A DNA stretch of 64,000 nucleotides, taken from the NCBI GenBank assembly GCA_032718475.1, contig JAUCBJ010002711.1:1-64000 (forward strand), read 5' to 3'. A model generated the notes under the pieces. It was not told the origin of the DNA and did no database searches. It was given only the letters and a program-made list of their open reading frames with translations. The first letter of the stretch is position 1, and each line of letters begins with the position of its first letter. Source of the stretch: Nemertoderma westbladi (Eukaryota > Xenacoelomorpha > Nemertodermatida > Nemertodermatidae). Below are positions 22,101-34,727 of the stretch, in pieces. Made by a program: the position numbers and the translations under genes.

Positions 22101-23712
22101 ACGGCGAACCTGTTACTCCGACGCAAGGTGTGCAAAGTGCGGCGCAAAACATAATATCTTGTTGCACACGGAATTCGAACGAAACAGCCCGAGTCAGGTA
22201 AGTGAGTCCGAACTACATGTCCAATTCAGTGATGTGAACGACACTGATCAATCTGAGATGGAAGGATTCTATACGGACGAGTTCTCCGACGAAAACGAAT
22301 CCTGTTACTTAATAAACACCACCGCAGTGTATCGAGCACTCATGTATGAGAAAGACACAGACAGCGACCTCACCCTAACTACTTCAGATCAACAACCATC
22401 TTGGAAAGCGCCAACTTCCAATATAGGAATCCGAGAATTTCCTGTAGTCCAGTTACGGGTCCACGGACCTCAGAAGAGCTATATAGTGAACGCCCTCCTG
22501 GACTCCGGTAGCACAGGAACATTCATCGATAAAGAACTAGCCGAAGTCATCTTTGCTGGACAACCCAAGTTCCGAACCAAGCTAAACATGTCAGGGATCA
22601 TGCAGGTTTGGAATTCTACTGTAGCTGCCGATTATTATATAGGTGAGTTGTCCACTCCACAGGATAAACTAGGAGAATACAGTATAAGGTCAGTCAAAAT
22701 GGTGGCAATAAAGAACTTCGCTACCACCCAAGTGGAACCTTATAATTGGGACGAAGATGATCATGCCCAACAACTTAACATCCCTAGATTCGACACCGAT
22801 TATCCTGGAGTACAAATATTAATCGGTCAAAACGCGCATGAGGCGCTGGAGACATTGGAGAAACGACCTGCTCAACCGCAACCACTTCAGACCTATGCGG
22901 TAAGAACTAGAGTAGGTTGGTACCTTACTGGACCTTCCCGAAGAACGCTCAGGGAAAGACTGCTTCAAGATCGCGTCTGCCAGGTGAGTGAATGGGAAGA
23001 CGATACTAGTGAGGGAGACGACCCAACTGAGGGAACACCACACTCCTCAGATAATGACAATCTTAACTCCAATGTAGATCAACGGAGATATTGCCCCAAG
23101 ACGATGAATATAGCCGACATCGCTTCCGGAGGAGCAACTCCTCAAGAACTGACAGATACTCCAGACCGGCTAGGTGAACCCGACTTCCTGAATAAGGAGG
23201 ATGAATGGCCTCCCCATCTTATTCCGACTGAGATTAGACCAGCCAAGGGAGCGGAGAAAGTCAAACCTAAAACCCGGACGGGTGGATCGGAGTTATTTGA
23301 ACCCGGGATAGATCTGTCGGTATTACATATTGCCAGGGACGACGCCGTGGATCTGGACCTCCCCACCGCGAGTGGATCCTTCATGAAGATCAGAGGGAGC
23401 GATTGGAGCTCTAGAACATCAGACGTCTCGCAGGGACTCTTACCTCTCCTGCAGGGAGCGACGGACCACTATAGCTCCTGGAATCGGCTTTGTAAGGCCG
23501 TCGTGTATCTAGAGCGATGTTTCTATCGTCACTATTCCAGGACGAAGAGGAAACCTGGAATTGTATTCGGGATGCAGCGACTCAATCACCCAGTCGGTCG
23601 TTTGTGTTTACCGGAAGGGAATGGAGGACTCTCCGGAAACTGTGGAAGGCAAGATTCTCTTCCCACGACCACCTCCCTTATCCTTCAAACATCTAGGGAC
23701 TCCATAACGTAA
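19197..23712 (+). pseudogene. gag: gag-protease with pol remnants (B1), broken
   Basis: Begins at ATG 19197. The first 149 codons end at TAG 19644, where B2 has a sense codon. A deletion after about 19790 removes part of the next segment and shifts the frame, which reopens to 23712. The second part has an Ala/Glu/Lys/Arg coiled coil (19849-20100), a DUF1759-like domain (about 21070-21640), a CCHC knuckle starting at 22072 and a retropepsin D-S-G at 22501. At about 23072 the frame jumps from the end of protease to the region after RNase H, and at about 23565 from there to the pol C-terminus (R-L-C-L-P-E). RT, RNase H and integrase are therefore absent. B2 has the same joins. Confidence 0.85.
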
Positions 23713-25631
23713 CAACATATGGAGTGGGTGTGTGACTCTATTATTTTATATTATTTTATTATTTTTATATTTCTGTATGTATTACTATGTAATTTTATTA
23801 TAATCGTTTTCTTTAATTTTATTCAGTAGAATGTTATTTTAGCGATTATTTAGTAGATTAGTGCAATATATATTCGCGTTTATTACTTAATTACGTATAT
23901 ATTATATTTAATGCGACGGCAAGAAATAATTATTTTTCTCTTTCCTTACTGTCCGTATTATATTATAAATACGTAACTACAGTAAGATGAAATGTCCGTA
24001 CTTATTAAAGTACAATAAAGCCACTACTATATTCAAGTATTATTGGTAGGCAGAGTATTAGGAATGCAAAGTTCAGATCCTCGTGTCTCGGCTAAACCAA
24101 GCTCTGGGTAGACCTTGGAAACGACTTGCCTCTTCACACTGACATTGCTTCGTGCGATATTGCTCTCATACCGTATATTAAATAATACATATAGTAGCGT
24201 GATGTCCCTTTAACAGTAGCGTATAACGCAAAATAAATCTGTTAAACCCTTTGACCATCTGTAATTCTAGTCGATTAAGATATCGCGGCACCCACCGATA
24301 TCCTTGAAAGACAAATTCTAGAATCAGTGGTTAACGTCCCCAGACAAGTTCTGGAATAAATCGGTGCCCATCTCAAATATTAATTATTTAATATTTGCAA
24401 ATCTAATAAGTCAAAATCTGTAAAATTCAGATCCTTCAACAATTCTAGTCAATTAAGATATCGTAGCATTTACCGATATTCTTAAAAGGACAATTTTCAT
24501 AGAGTTAAGGATCTTGTGTCCCCAGACATGTTCTAGAATCAAAATATGTCAATTTAATTATCAAATAATAAAATTTCAGGGAATAAATTTAAATTCATGT
24601 CTTTTAATGAATTTAATAAATTGCCATTTTACGCAATTTATAACATTCCCAAAATTTCATTAATTAATAGATCAAGGGAGCGGATATATTATATAATTAT
24701 ATAATATATTATTATGCGTATGCGTGTACGAAAGTCTCCCAAACATAGTCAATAGCCGATAAAATTCATAAAGTCATGTATAAAACAGGACATTGACTAT
24801 TAAAGAATTACTATTAAATTCGAAATCGACTCGAAAGAAAAGACATTAAAGAAACAAATAAACGCGGTAATTCCAACATATATTTGGAATTCTTGATCAT
24901 TGTAACAACAAATAAATATCATCCGCGTTTCCCTTACAAGACGTGCGTCTTTGGTATTATTACGATAAATGCCCTAGACCCAGCCAATAAACGGAAAGAC
25001 ATAAACATCCACGGAAACGTTGTGTTAAACACAGTTGTGCTCATTATATTTACTGGAGTTTCGAGCGAAACTTGTTTGACGTATCACTTATGCTCACTCG
25101 GCTCGAACGATCCTGGAGTAAACCTACGATCAGAGTCCCGGAATACTCGGTCAAACCTCCTCATTCCTTAGTTGGACCTCAGACCTGTGATCCTGGTGGT
25201 GTCGCGGATCCTCGCGGACTGTATTCACTGTTCAAAGATCTAGTGCTACCCTAACAATTAATCGGTAACACTCCGACAGTGATTTCTAGCTAGCCGCCCA
25301 TCTTACCTAGCCGGATTGTGACGCGGACCCCTAATATCACTATCCAACCGTATGGTCGTTCCCGTTTAACGCGATACAACCCTTCATCAAGGTGAAGGAG
25401 AGCGTTGTACAAAACGAGTTAAACGCTATTCTATAAAGATCAAAAAAGAAATCTGCGTTTGTTCAGATAAACGTAAGTTGTGACAGTAAGTCCAATCGAT
25501 AAACGAATTGGCCTTATCTCAGTTCGATTGGGAAATCTCGAATCTCTAAGAAGATATCAAGCTTAGAAAACCCTATTCTCTGCGAGAGTTTTGGACGAAC
25601 GTATCCCATGACAAGCGGAGGAAAGCTCGAG
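23713..25631 (+). other. Family B 3' region (B1)
   Basis: AT-rich sequence after pol, collinear with 54597-57390 of B2 but lacking about 900 bp that B2 has at 55689-56586. Includes a 95-codon open stretch at 24884-25171 and a 60-codon one at 25072-25254 that are also open in B2; these are parts of the unrecognised relic ORF described there. Confidence 0.6.
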
Positions 25632-28468
25632 GGTAATAGAGTTTTCCGATGAGATTCAGGAAATCTGTAGACATCTAGATTGGTTAGGTAAGTCTCATGA
25701 ATATGAAAATTCTATGGTTGTAGGAGCCTTAGCCTCAGCTTTGCCAAAGGGTGGAGTGGGTACTCGTTGGGACAAAAGAGTACTATATATGATGGAACAA
25801 CAACAAAGAGACCCTACCATGGCTGATCTCATCTCATTCTTAGATGGAGAGGTAAAATTACAACTCATAAAGCAGTCCAGAGAGAAAACACCGGAAAATA
25901 AGGTAAGTGAGAAACCCGTTTCTAGGAGAAAAGTAACCCCAGTGTGTTATACTGACGAGGGCAAAAGCCAAGCTTCTCAAGAAGATGACAGCGGAAAAGA
26001 CACTGAACGATCTTACTATGTTAACAAAACGCAAAAGGATGTAAGTAAATACAAGTCTCGAACCAATGATAGGAGAGAACAGGTTGCCAAGACTCCTCCT
26101 CAGTCTCCTAACAAAATTCACGGAAGAAAGCCCGAATAAAGAACGAGAGTGCATAACGTTATCCAAGGTAAAGTGAGTAACATCAAACCAAAATGTGCGT
26201 TGTGCGACGGGCCCCACCGTTTGAGTGCGTGTGCTGAATTTCTAAAGAAATCCCTGGTAGACAGACGTGAAGTCATGTGGGATAAGCGGTTATGTTATAA
26301 TTGCCTCAGACAAGGACACCAACGGCGAACCTGTTACTCCGACGTAAGGTGTGCAAAGTGCGGTGCAAAACATCACATCTTGTTACACAGTGAATTCGAA
26401 CGAAACAGCCAGAGTCAGGTAAGTGAGCCCGAACTACATGTCCAAATCAGTGATGTAAATGACACTGATCAAGGTTCTGAGATGGAAGGATTCTATACGG
26501 ACGAATTCTCCAATGCCAACGAATCCTGTTACCTAATAAATACCGCAGTGTATCGAGCACTTACGTATGAAAAGGATACAGATAATGAGTTCCCCCCAAC
26601 TACTTTTGACAGACAACCATCTTGGAAAGCACCAACCTCCAACGTAGGAATCCGAGAGTTTCCTGTAGTGCAGGTAAGAGTCCACGGTCCTGACAAAAGT
26701 TACATAGTGAACGCCCTCCTTGATTCCGGCAGCACAGGAACATTCATTGACCAAGAACTAGCCGAAGACATCTTTGCTGGACAACCCAAATTCCGAACTA
26801 AGTTAAACATGTCAGGAATTATGCAGGTTTGGAAATCTACCATAATCGCAGATTATTATGTAGGTGCGTTGTCCACCCCCCAGGATAAATTAGGAGAACA
26901 AAGTATAAGGTCAGTAAAAATGGTGGCAATAAAGAACTTCGCTACTACCCAAGTAGAACCTTATAACTGGGACGAGGACGAGTGCATCCAGCAGCTTAAG
27001 ATACCTCGATTCCACACAGATTATCCTGGAGTGCAAGTACTCATCGGCCAAAACGCGCATGAGGCGCTAGAGACATTGGAGAAACGGCCCGCTCAACCGC
27101 AGCCACTACAAACCTATGCGGTAAGAACTCGAGTAGGTTGGTACTTTACTGGCCCTTCCCGTAGAACTCTCAAAGAGAGATTACCCCAAGAACAGGTATA
27201 CCAAGTAAATGAATGGGAAGTAGAGAGCAGTGAGGTGGACGACCCAACTGAGGGAACACCATACTCCTCAGATAATGACGACATCTACCAACTCTTCGAC
27301 GAAGAGAATGCAATCGACCTACTTACGGAAAACGAAACTTGGCAAAACCAGGTGAACCTATGTCAACTCGTTCGCCCATCAGGACAAATTAACTACAATG
27401 ACGAACTGAACGATGTGATAGATCGCTACAACGCAAGGACTCGGGACGAACTCGCCGTACGATTCTTTACTCAAGAGGCTGTAGAGCCCAATTCCTACGA
27501 TAAGGCCCTATCGGTAAAAGAAGAAAGAGCCAAGCAGATCCAGGAGACAACTACACGTTTTCTAAAAGATCAAGGTAGATATGAAATAGGTCTGCCGTTT
27601 CGAAAACGAGAACCTAGATTTATAAACAACCGACCCTTGGCGGAGAAAAGAATCACTCAATTACATCGACGCCTTACGGCAAATGCTTCAGCTAAAGAAA
27701 TGTACCAAACACAGCTGAAGAAATTTATTACAAAGGGATACGCGGAGCGAGTACCGGAAGGAACACCAATAACTGAGAGAACGTATTACTTAACACATCA
27801 TTACGTTCCCAAACCCGGTAAACCACATGAAGTACGAGTCGTATTCGATGGCTCTGCTCTATATATGGGACAATCCCTCAATTCCGAGTTATTACCAGGA
27901 CCCAACTTACTCCAATCCTTGTTGGGAATACTTTTAAGATTAAGACAATATTCCATCGCGTTCGCCTCCGATATAGAAGGAATGTTCTTACAAGTCAAGG
28001 CGCTGGATAGAGACAGAGACAGCCTAAGATTTCTGTGGTGGCCTGAGGGAGATCTCAACCAGAAACCGGTAGAGTACTGGATGACCATCCAGGCCTTTGG
28101 GATCATATCAAGCCCTTCCAACGCCTGCTCCGTGGGGCGGACCACTGCGAATGACAACCGGGACGCCTTCTCAAAAGAGGTGATAGACAATATCAAGTGT
28201 AATATATACATGGACGACAATTTAAAGTCCCTTCCATCAGTAGAGGAAGCCATTGATGTCGCGAAAGGAACGGTAGAGTGTTTGAAAAGAGGTGGATTTC
28301 GACTGACGAAATTCACCAGCAACTCCCGTGAGTTTCTGGAAGCGATACCGGCAGAAGACCGAGGAACGAAAGACCTGGACTTAATAAAGGACAATCTTCC
28401 AGAAACCAAGACGCTTGGCTTGAAGTGGGACACAGAAAGAGATATCCTAGCGTAAACCTAGATATCCT
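25632..28468 (+). pseudogene. pol: B3: family B gag-protease-RT fragment
   Basis: Joined abruptly to the B1 3' region at about 25632, inside gag. It reads in one frame from 25714 to 28455 except for a TAA at 26137. It carries the end of the gag domain, a CCHC knuckle starting at 26293, retropepsin D-S-G at 26722 and reverse transcriptase with Y-M-D-D at 28207-28218. It ends shortly after RT, at the start of a duplicated segment. This is the only copy in the window that shows family B RT. Confidence 0.85.
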
Positions 28469-28793
28469 TACGGCAAATGCTTCAGCTAAGGAAATGTACC
28501 AAACTCAGTTGAAGAAATTTATTAACAAAGGATATGCGGAGCGAGTTCCGGAAGATACACCCATAACTGAAAGAACGTACTATCTAACACATCATTACGT
28601 TCCCAAACCCGTTAAACCCCATGAAGTACGGGTCGTATTTGATGGCTCCGCCCTATATATGGGCCAATCCCTTAATTCCGAGTTGTTACCAGGACCCAAC
28701 TTACTCCAATCTTTGTTGGGAATACTTTTAAGATTAAGACAATATTCCATCGCGTTCGCCTCCGATATAGAAGGAATGTTCTTACTACAAGTC
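28469..28793 (+). repeat. Second copy of an RT segment of B3
   Basis: Repeats 27673-27993 (start of RT, up to the D-I-E-G-M-F strand) with a few percent divergence and a three-base insertion near the end. It is cut at 28793 by the D LTR. Because the copies differ, this may be two elements joined rather than a fresh duplication. Confidence 0.75.
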
Positions 28794-28843
28794 TGTTAGC
28801 TTATCCAATTCCGCTAACATGAACCCACAAAGTAAGCCGTTAA
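28794..28843 (+). repeat. Left piece of D 5' LTR, ending in TTAA
   Basis: TGTTAGCTTATCCAATTCC matches the start of the A LTR (10060). It stops at AAGCCGTTAA; the continuation TTAAGCAATATTGAG is at 60062. The A LTR has the uninterrupted AAGCCGATAAGCAATATTG. Confidence 0.85.
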
Positions 28844-31250
28844 CCCTATTAAACCCGGGGGGGGGGGTCAATATGACCCCTCCCGTGGTTTTTTTTATTA
28901 TAATTCTGAAACTAACGCAGTTGGGAATCTGAAATTTTATGACTTTTCCTAAAAATATAATGTCTTCCTAGTAGTGAAAACCGTTTTCAAAAATATTGGG
29001 TACTTTTCGAGTTATAGCACCATTTTTTAACCCTACTTTTGGCACTTTTTTTGAGACGTTTTTTGAAAATTACATTTCATTAAATATTAATTGTAACATC
29101 TCTATTTTTGATTTACACCGGTTTTTTGGTGTTAGAAATTTGATGGAATTCATATAAATTGATTTAGAAATTTCAAACTTGTTTTTTTCGGTGGGTGCCA
29201 AATTTTGGTGCCAGCACCAAATTTTGAAATAAGTCCATTTTGTAAATTGATCGTTTGAAACTTGTTTTTTACGCAATTGGGGTTTTTTGGGTTTCCGGAT
29301 TCGATGAAATATATACGAGTTGCACCAAGCGTATCAAACTTGTATTTTTCGGTGCTGTGTGCAAATTTTGGTGCTAGCACGAAATTTTGAAAATCTGTTC
29401 AATAGATAAAATTGCTTGTGACAATTTATTTCTTGCGTTTTAGAGGTTTATGGCTGTTCTGAATTCAATGGAAAATATAATTATCGAACTAGACTTATCA
29501 TACTTGTATTTTTCGGATGTGGGCGCAAAATGTGGTGCTGGCACCAAATTTTAAAAACCATCAAATATATCAATTGATTGTGTCACCTTGTTTCTTGCGT
29601 TATACGGGTTTGTGATGGTTCTAAATTTAATGGAATAAGTAAAAATTTCATAAGAGTTCTCAAACTTGTATTTTTCGCCGGTGGGTGAAAATTGTTGTGC
29701 CAGCACCAAATTTTGGAAAATATGCAAATTAATAAGTAGATAGTATCACCTTGTTTCTTGCGTTATACGGGTTTATGAGGGTCCTGAATCCGATGGAATC
29801 AATAAAAACAGCACTGGACATCGCAAACTTGTACTTTTTGGTGATGGGTACGAAATTTGGTGCAAGCACCAAAATTTGCCAAATTACGCCGAAAAATACA
29901 AGTAGCAATGATCTGGCATATTAGAAATGTATTCCATTAGAATCAGCGCCCTCGAAAACCTGAAAATGTGAATTTATAGCATCGTATAAGGCTCATTCCA
30001 AAGTAAAGTACGGGACATTCGTACACAATTTTGAACTTTGATTGCCTGTACAATGTTATCCACAGCACATATGTGCTCAAAATTGTGCTTGGATTAAACA
30101 TTCGAATATCAGCTTTGATTTCGTGAAGCTTATGGCGGGACTTAGTCACTTTTGAGAAAACGCCAGCTTGTCCAATTAAGGTAAAGTACGGATTCGTACG
30201 AAATGGTTTTTTTTATCTTATGATTTCAATTCTAAAATTTAGCGAATTGTGCGCAGGTACGGTGTTGAGTTGATGTTTAGGATAAAGCTGTATTATTAAG
30301 CTTAAATAAAAATATAAATATAAGAAGAATTGCTGCATTGCTAATTTTTTACAGTGTGGTTTGTGTGGTAAAGTATGGGACATTGCTAAGTAAAGTACGG
30401 GACCTGTACGAATTTTATGGTCAAAATGGTCTCTTACACTTAACCTAACAGTAATTTCTGGATAATTAGTGATAATAAAGTGCAACTAAGTATTTCCAAC
30501 CAAGATATGGATACAAAATGTGGGGCGGCCCACAAATTGACCCGAAGTCTTAGCATATGGGTGCCCTTAGGAGTTGTATGTCATCTGTCTAATTTTTGAT
30601 CGCTAATACTGTATATCTCGGTCATTTTTAGATGAAATTAAACCAAATCTGGTACGTATGAAGTCTGTCAAAAGTTTGGAAAGAATCTGAAGTTTAAGGA
30701 ATCAAAGGTCACATATCAGACAGTCTGTCTGTTGGTATCGATAGTTTCAAAATTTTGATAAAAACCGAAATAAGTCCGCCAATCATTGATGAAATATAAC
30801 CAAACTTGGTATGTAGTCTGTAAAAAGTTTAGAATTTCTTTCCATTTTTCTGAAAATGTATCAATTACTGTACTTACCGATCTTCTTATCTGATAAAAAA
30901 CTAAATTCTTTGAAATTTGTTGTAAAGTACGGGACTTTACATGCATAAACTCAAAGATTACTTAATTGAGGAATGATTCTTAGTTCAAATACATACTTCT
31001 ATGCTTCCCCCTACTATCACCCTAAAGCATTATAACACTACTGCCCTCCAGGTTTCATATTATTACATTAATACAGTGCACTAATGTAATTGCCATTATA
31101 ATGGTAAAGTATGGGACAATTTTCAATTGGCCGTTATGATGTTTCTGAGGGAGTAGATTATGAAACTACAGGTAATTGTTTCTTAAGATGACGCAACACA
31201 AACGTGCTTTGCATTCCACTGGGTGATTTGGCTGAGTTAGACTACTTCTC
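28844..31250 (+). other. Left part of X, non-coding
   Basis: AT-rich, with the subterminal stem (28861-28880), a satellite-like array (29080-29890) and six copies of GTAAAGTAYGGGAC or a variant (30003, 30181, 30368, 30390, 30921, 31103). The copy at 30921 makes an eight-pair hairpin with the following ACTTTACA. The segment 30910-31250 is repeated at 58920-59235. Confidence 0.7.
29080..29890 (+). repeat. Divergent tandem repeats of about 180 bp with palindrome
   Basis: Four to five units, each with a CTTGTATTTTTCGG-like segment, a near-palindrome around TTTGGTGCCAGCACCAAA, and a TTTCTTGCGTTATACGGG-like segment followed by a GATGGAAT block. Units differ considerably, so the array is old. Confidence 0.75.
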
Positions 31251-32436
31251 TGTAAAAGCTTTTGCGTAATTAGCCGGTTATTATCCCCGTAAAGTACTCT
31301 GTGGTTGGTTTACCAGGCATAAAAAGGCCGTGTCCTTGCTGTACTCGTGTTTTGGAGGACATAAAAGCCATTTCTTCTGTATTTGTACTTTAGAGGACAT
31401 AATCTGCAATTTCGTGACGTAAAAGCTCGATACTCTTGAAAACAGTGTCGCTACCATGACGACGGCTAACGGCTGATATTGCCACGTTACACCATAGCCC
31501 TGCTTTCTGTATCTGCCAATAGGATTTGAGTTGGTTTTGATTTTGACCTATCACAGATCTACTGAACTGAATTTCCTATCTGTATGCTCATTCTCTGTGG
31601 TGGGTGGAAGCCTTTGTAAATAAGGTTATTCTTATCAGTTTTTCAGTGTTGTTGGTGATTCTAAGCCAGGAAGAACGGCTTTAGAGTATTTTGTGCTTTT
31701 CTGCTTTAGCCTTACACTAGTAGGCTTAATTATAAGGACATATATCCGTTATCTGATTGTCTTAACTCAAAACAAACTGGTTAATTGGCCCATACTGTGC
31801 AACTTAACTTAACATTACTGCTTTGCTGTCGGTTATTCATTATATTTGTGGATGAATTATTATATTTGGAATAACGAGAGAGAAAGGTTACAGATAAACG
31901 ATTGTGACTTATGTTAAAGTGGTTTGAAGTGAATCTAATGTTATTTGATAGACCCTACATGAGTCGGTCTGTGTTCCTTTTATATGTGACTAAAATCAGT
32001 GAAGATCGGCAGATCAGTGTGCAGTATTGTGCGGTATTGTGTATGAGTGAGACTGATAACGAAGCATTTCCTAAAGAATGCGCCATATATGTGAATTGTA
32101 ACTAAGCCATATCGTTGTGAGTAGTTTAAGTCATAACTCTGTTTATATAGATAGAGCGCCATGTCCTAAAGGAACTGTTAATATTCCCCGAAGGTGAATA
32201 ATATTGTCAGAGATTATATAATACTGTCAGTCGAATAATACATTAGGCTTACATAGCAATAAGATTAAGCTGTCGAAATCAATCTCCCGGGTATATCCAA
32301 CGGGTGAATGATCGCGCATAGATTGGTTTCAACTAGTGTAGTGAATCAAATACTTGTTAGAGGCTAAAGCGATTTATTATCTAGAAGACATCCTAATTTG
32401 GCGGGTTAAACTGCCAAAGGTCTGAAAGCGCGAACA
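31251..32436 (+). repeat. B2 5' LTR
   Basis: TGTAAAAGC...GCGCGAACA, 1,186 bp. It lacks 43 bp (at 31871) present in the 3' LTR and in B1; the break falls at a short GAG-like microhomology. Otherwise nearly identical to the 3' LTR. Confidence 0.9.
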
Positions 32437-32890
32437 ATAACGGATATTGCTTCTTTATTGCAGTAAGCAATAAAGTTGAAAGTACCTGTTGACCGGTAAA
32501 CCTGAACCGGTACTTCTGTAGGTCAGTAGGCCCAACTGCCAGAACCGGTACTGCTGTAGGTCCGTAGGTCCAACTGCCAGAACCGGTACTTCTGTAGGTC
32601 CGTAGGCCCAACTGTCCTAACCGGTACTTCCAGTATAAGTACATTAGTATTATTCGATTTGATTATTGTATACTGTAGGCTGCCAGGGGAATAGGGATTG
32701 ATCACCCCTCATTCTTTTGTATAGTTTACTTATTTCTGCCAGTTTTATTTACTAGTAGGTTGATATTGAGCAGAAGGCGTGTAACCCTGCTCAGATTGTA
32801 CAGATAATTTGTAGGCTTGACTGTTGGCTAACTGTTGATTAGGTCTGAACGGATTACAGTGCATGTAGAGTGTATGTCCGATAAAGAACG
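32437..32890 (+). other. B2 leader, part 1
   Basis: Stem CTTTATTGC/GCAATAAAG (32452-32474), units of about 42 bp (32484-32640), then the start of the first large repeat (32803). Interrupted at 32890 by element C; GAACG at 32886-32890 is the left target-site copy. The leader resumes at 47390. Confidence 0.8.
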
Positions 32891-34476
32891 TGTTCGCGGT
32901 ATTTCAACTTTCCATAACGCGAGTTGAATATTTTTGTATTTTATTAAAATTGATTATTCCGATATTACTACTGGGTGCGGGACCATGGGTTTTGGGCACA
33001 TTCAATAAACTGGGGGCGATTTATGGGCGAACGTTGGGGCAACTTACAGGGTACGGGAATAATTTCATAGTTATAAGGGCCAGGGGGGATGGAAAATGCA
33101 AGCAGTATTCAGGTTAGCCTGAGTACTATTAGGCCCTGGCCAACTTCCTGCTGCCTGTAGGGGTGGATTTGGTAATGCGCCAGGCCTAAAGGACAAGGAC
33201 TGCCCTTAGCGGTCCCTGGCCAACGGCAGCTACTACGAGACTGAAAAGAACTCGGAACGCTGACTGCTTGTGTCAGGGATTTGCGACGGGCACCGACGGC
33301 CCCTTAGTAGCCAAGCCGTTCTGGTTCTCGATGATCGAACCCCGGGGTTCATGAGGGGTGGAGCGGACACGCGAACAGGTGGCCAACTTAAGACTGCCCC
33401 CTGACCTAAGCCGTACTGGTTCTTGATGACCGATCCCTTCGGGGTTCGTGAGGGGTGGGACGGACATGCGAAAGGGCTGGCCACAGGACTGGTTTGACAA
33501 GGACTGCCCTTAGCGGTCTCGGGTCAACTGCAGCTACTACGAGCCTGAAAAGAACTCGGAACGCTGACTGCTTGACTGGGATTTGCGACGGGAACCGACG
33601 ACAGACCCCTTAGCCAAGCCGTTCTGGTTCTCGATGATCGCTCCCTTCGGGGTTTGTGAGGGGTGGAACGGACACGCGATGGGGTCGAAAGACAAAGGAC
33701 TAGACTCGACTAGACTCTACTGGCCTACCGACCGTTCGGAGCAGTTTCTCGGCTGCCGAAGCGACTACGAGCCTGAAACGGACTCGGAAAGCCTAGGTGG
33801 TTGGGTTTCTGTAATGAACTGACGGACCCCTAGCCAAGCCGTTCTGGTTCTCGATGATCGAACCCTTCGGGGTTCGTGAGGGGTGGAACGGACACGCGAA
33901 CGGGTCCACCGACACGATAGACTCTTAGCCAAGCCGTACTGGTTCTCGATGACCGAACCCTTCGGGGTTCGAGAGGGGTGGTACGGATACGCGACAGAGT
34001 CTACCGACTGGACCGACCCTTAGCCAAGCCGGGCTGGTTCTCGATGATCGTTCCCTTCGGGGTTCGTGAGGGGTGGAACGGACACACGACAGGGTCGACC
34101 GACACCGACACTACGGCACTAAGACTGGGACTGAGGGAAAATCTGGGGAACATTAGGTAGGCTAAAATTCTGAGCGAACAGTGGGTTATTAAATAATATA
34201 CCGTAGGGATTTATATTATCGTGTATAATTATTGTGAATATTTGGTGTATATTGATTTGGGGAAGCCCAAAATTATTCTTAATCAGGTTTTCAACTATAG
34301 GAAGTTACATTAAAGAGTATATCCAACTAATGCAGCTTTTCTCAACCGCAAACTTGCATCTTAGAAATATTCCCTCCCCACAATCAATATCCGGTGACTG
34401 GCCGGGGCTCGGTGGTCTGTTAAGTCACGTCTCCAGCATCGGCGTTTTTCCCCCTGGTGTAGGAATAACGGCAACA
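32891..34476 (+). repeat. Element C 5' LTR
   Basis: TGTTCGCGG...CGGCAACA. The interior has two kinds of repeat: six units with a hairpin ending in CCCTTCGGGG, and three copies of a 26-nt motif centred on CTGAAAAGRACTCGGAACG. Confidence 0.95.
33308..34110 (+). repeat. Six dispersed units with cUUCGg hairpins inside the LTR
   Basis: Units start near 33313, 33412, 33612, 33832, 33929 and 34022. Each reads AGCCAAGCCGTTCTGG, then GATGATCGAACCC, TTCG, GGGTTCG, then TGAGGGGTGGAACGGACACG. CGAACCC-TTCG-GGGTTCG makes a seven-pair stem with the extra-stable C(UUCG)G tetraloop. Unit 1 lacks the TTCG, and units 2, 3 and 6 have changed stem bases. The set is repeated in the 3' LTR. Confidence 0.85.
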
Positions 34477-34727
34477 AAATTAAGAATAATTAATGCGGTT
34501 AATTTTGACACGGTGTCAAAATTAAGGATAATTACGGTCAACTTCAACTGGTGGAAGTTGAGAATCCTTCAATACTCTTCAAAAACTCTCTACGTGCTTG
34601 CCAGCACCCACTATGAGGAAACTCTGGTATTTGAGTTGAGACAAAGTCGTGGTTTAATTAAACAACAAACTCGATCTAACCAACTCGTAGTCGGCAGATC
34701 ACAATTCGGGAGAGTTGTTAACAGGGA
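34477..34727 (+). other. Element C leader with perfect palindrome
   Basis: Directly after the LTR, TTAATTTTGACAC, one G and its exact reverse complement occupy 34499-34525. The palindrome is bracketed by direct repeats of AAAATTAAGRATAATTA (34475, 34518). I could not identify a primer-binding site next to the LTR with confidence; a TGGTGGAAGTTGAG at 34549 is a weak candidate. Confidence 0.7.

Larger units (their letters stand above)
15707..25631 (+). mobile_element. B1: family B element lacking RT and integrase, 3' LTR lost
   Basis: 5' LTR, leader, broken gag-protease with pol remnants, and a 3' region. The 3' region stops at about 25631, where sequence jumps back into gag (B3), so no 3' LTR or target-site duplication is found. 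Its pol has the same two internal deletions as B2. Confidence 0.8.

Noticed and set aside
33234-33259. Hammerhead core in the 26-nt motif (CTGAAAAG...GGAAC)
   Set aside because: The conserved CTGATGA box is not met.
33308-34110. tRNA genes, suggested by GGTTC and TCGAACC strings in the C LTR
   Set aside because: No acceptor stem, anticodon arm or A box; the strings belong to the UUCG hairpin.
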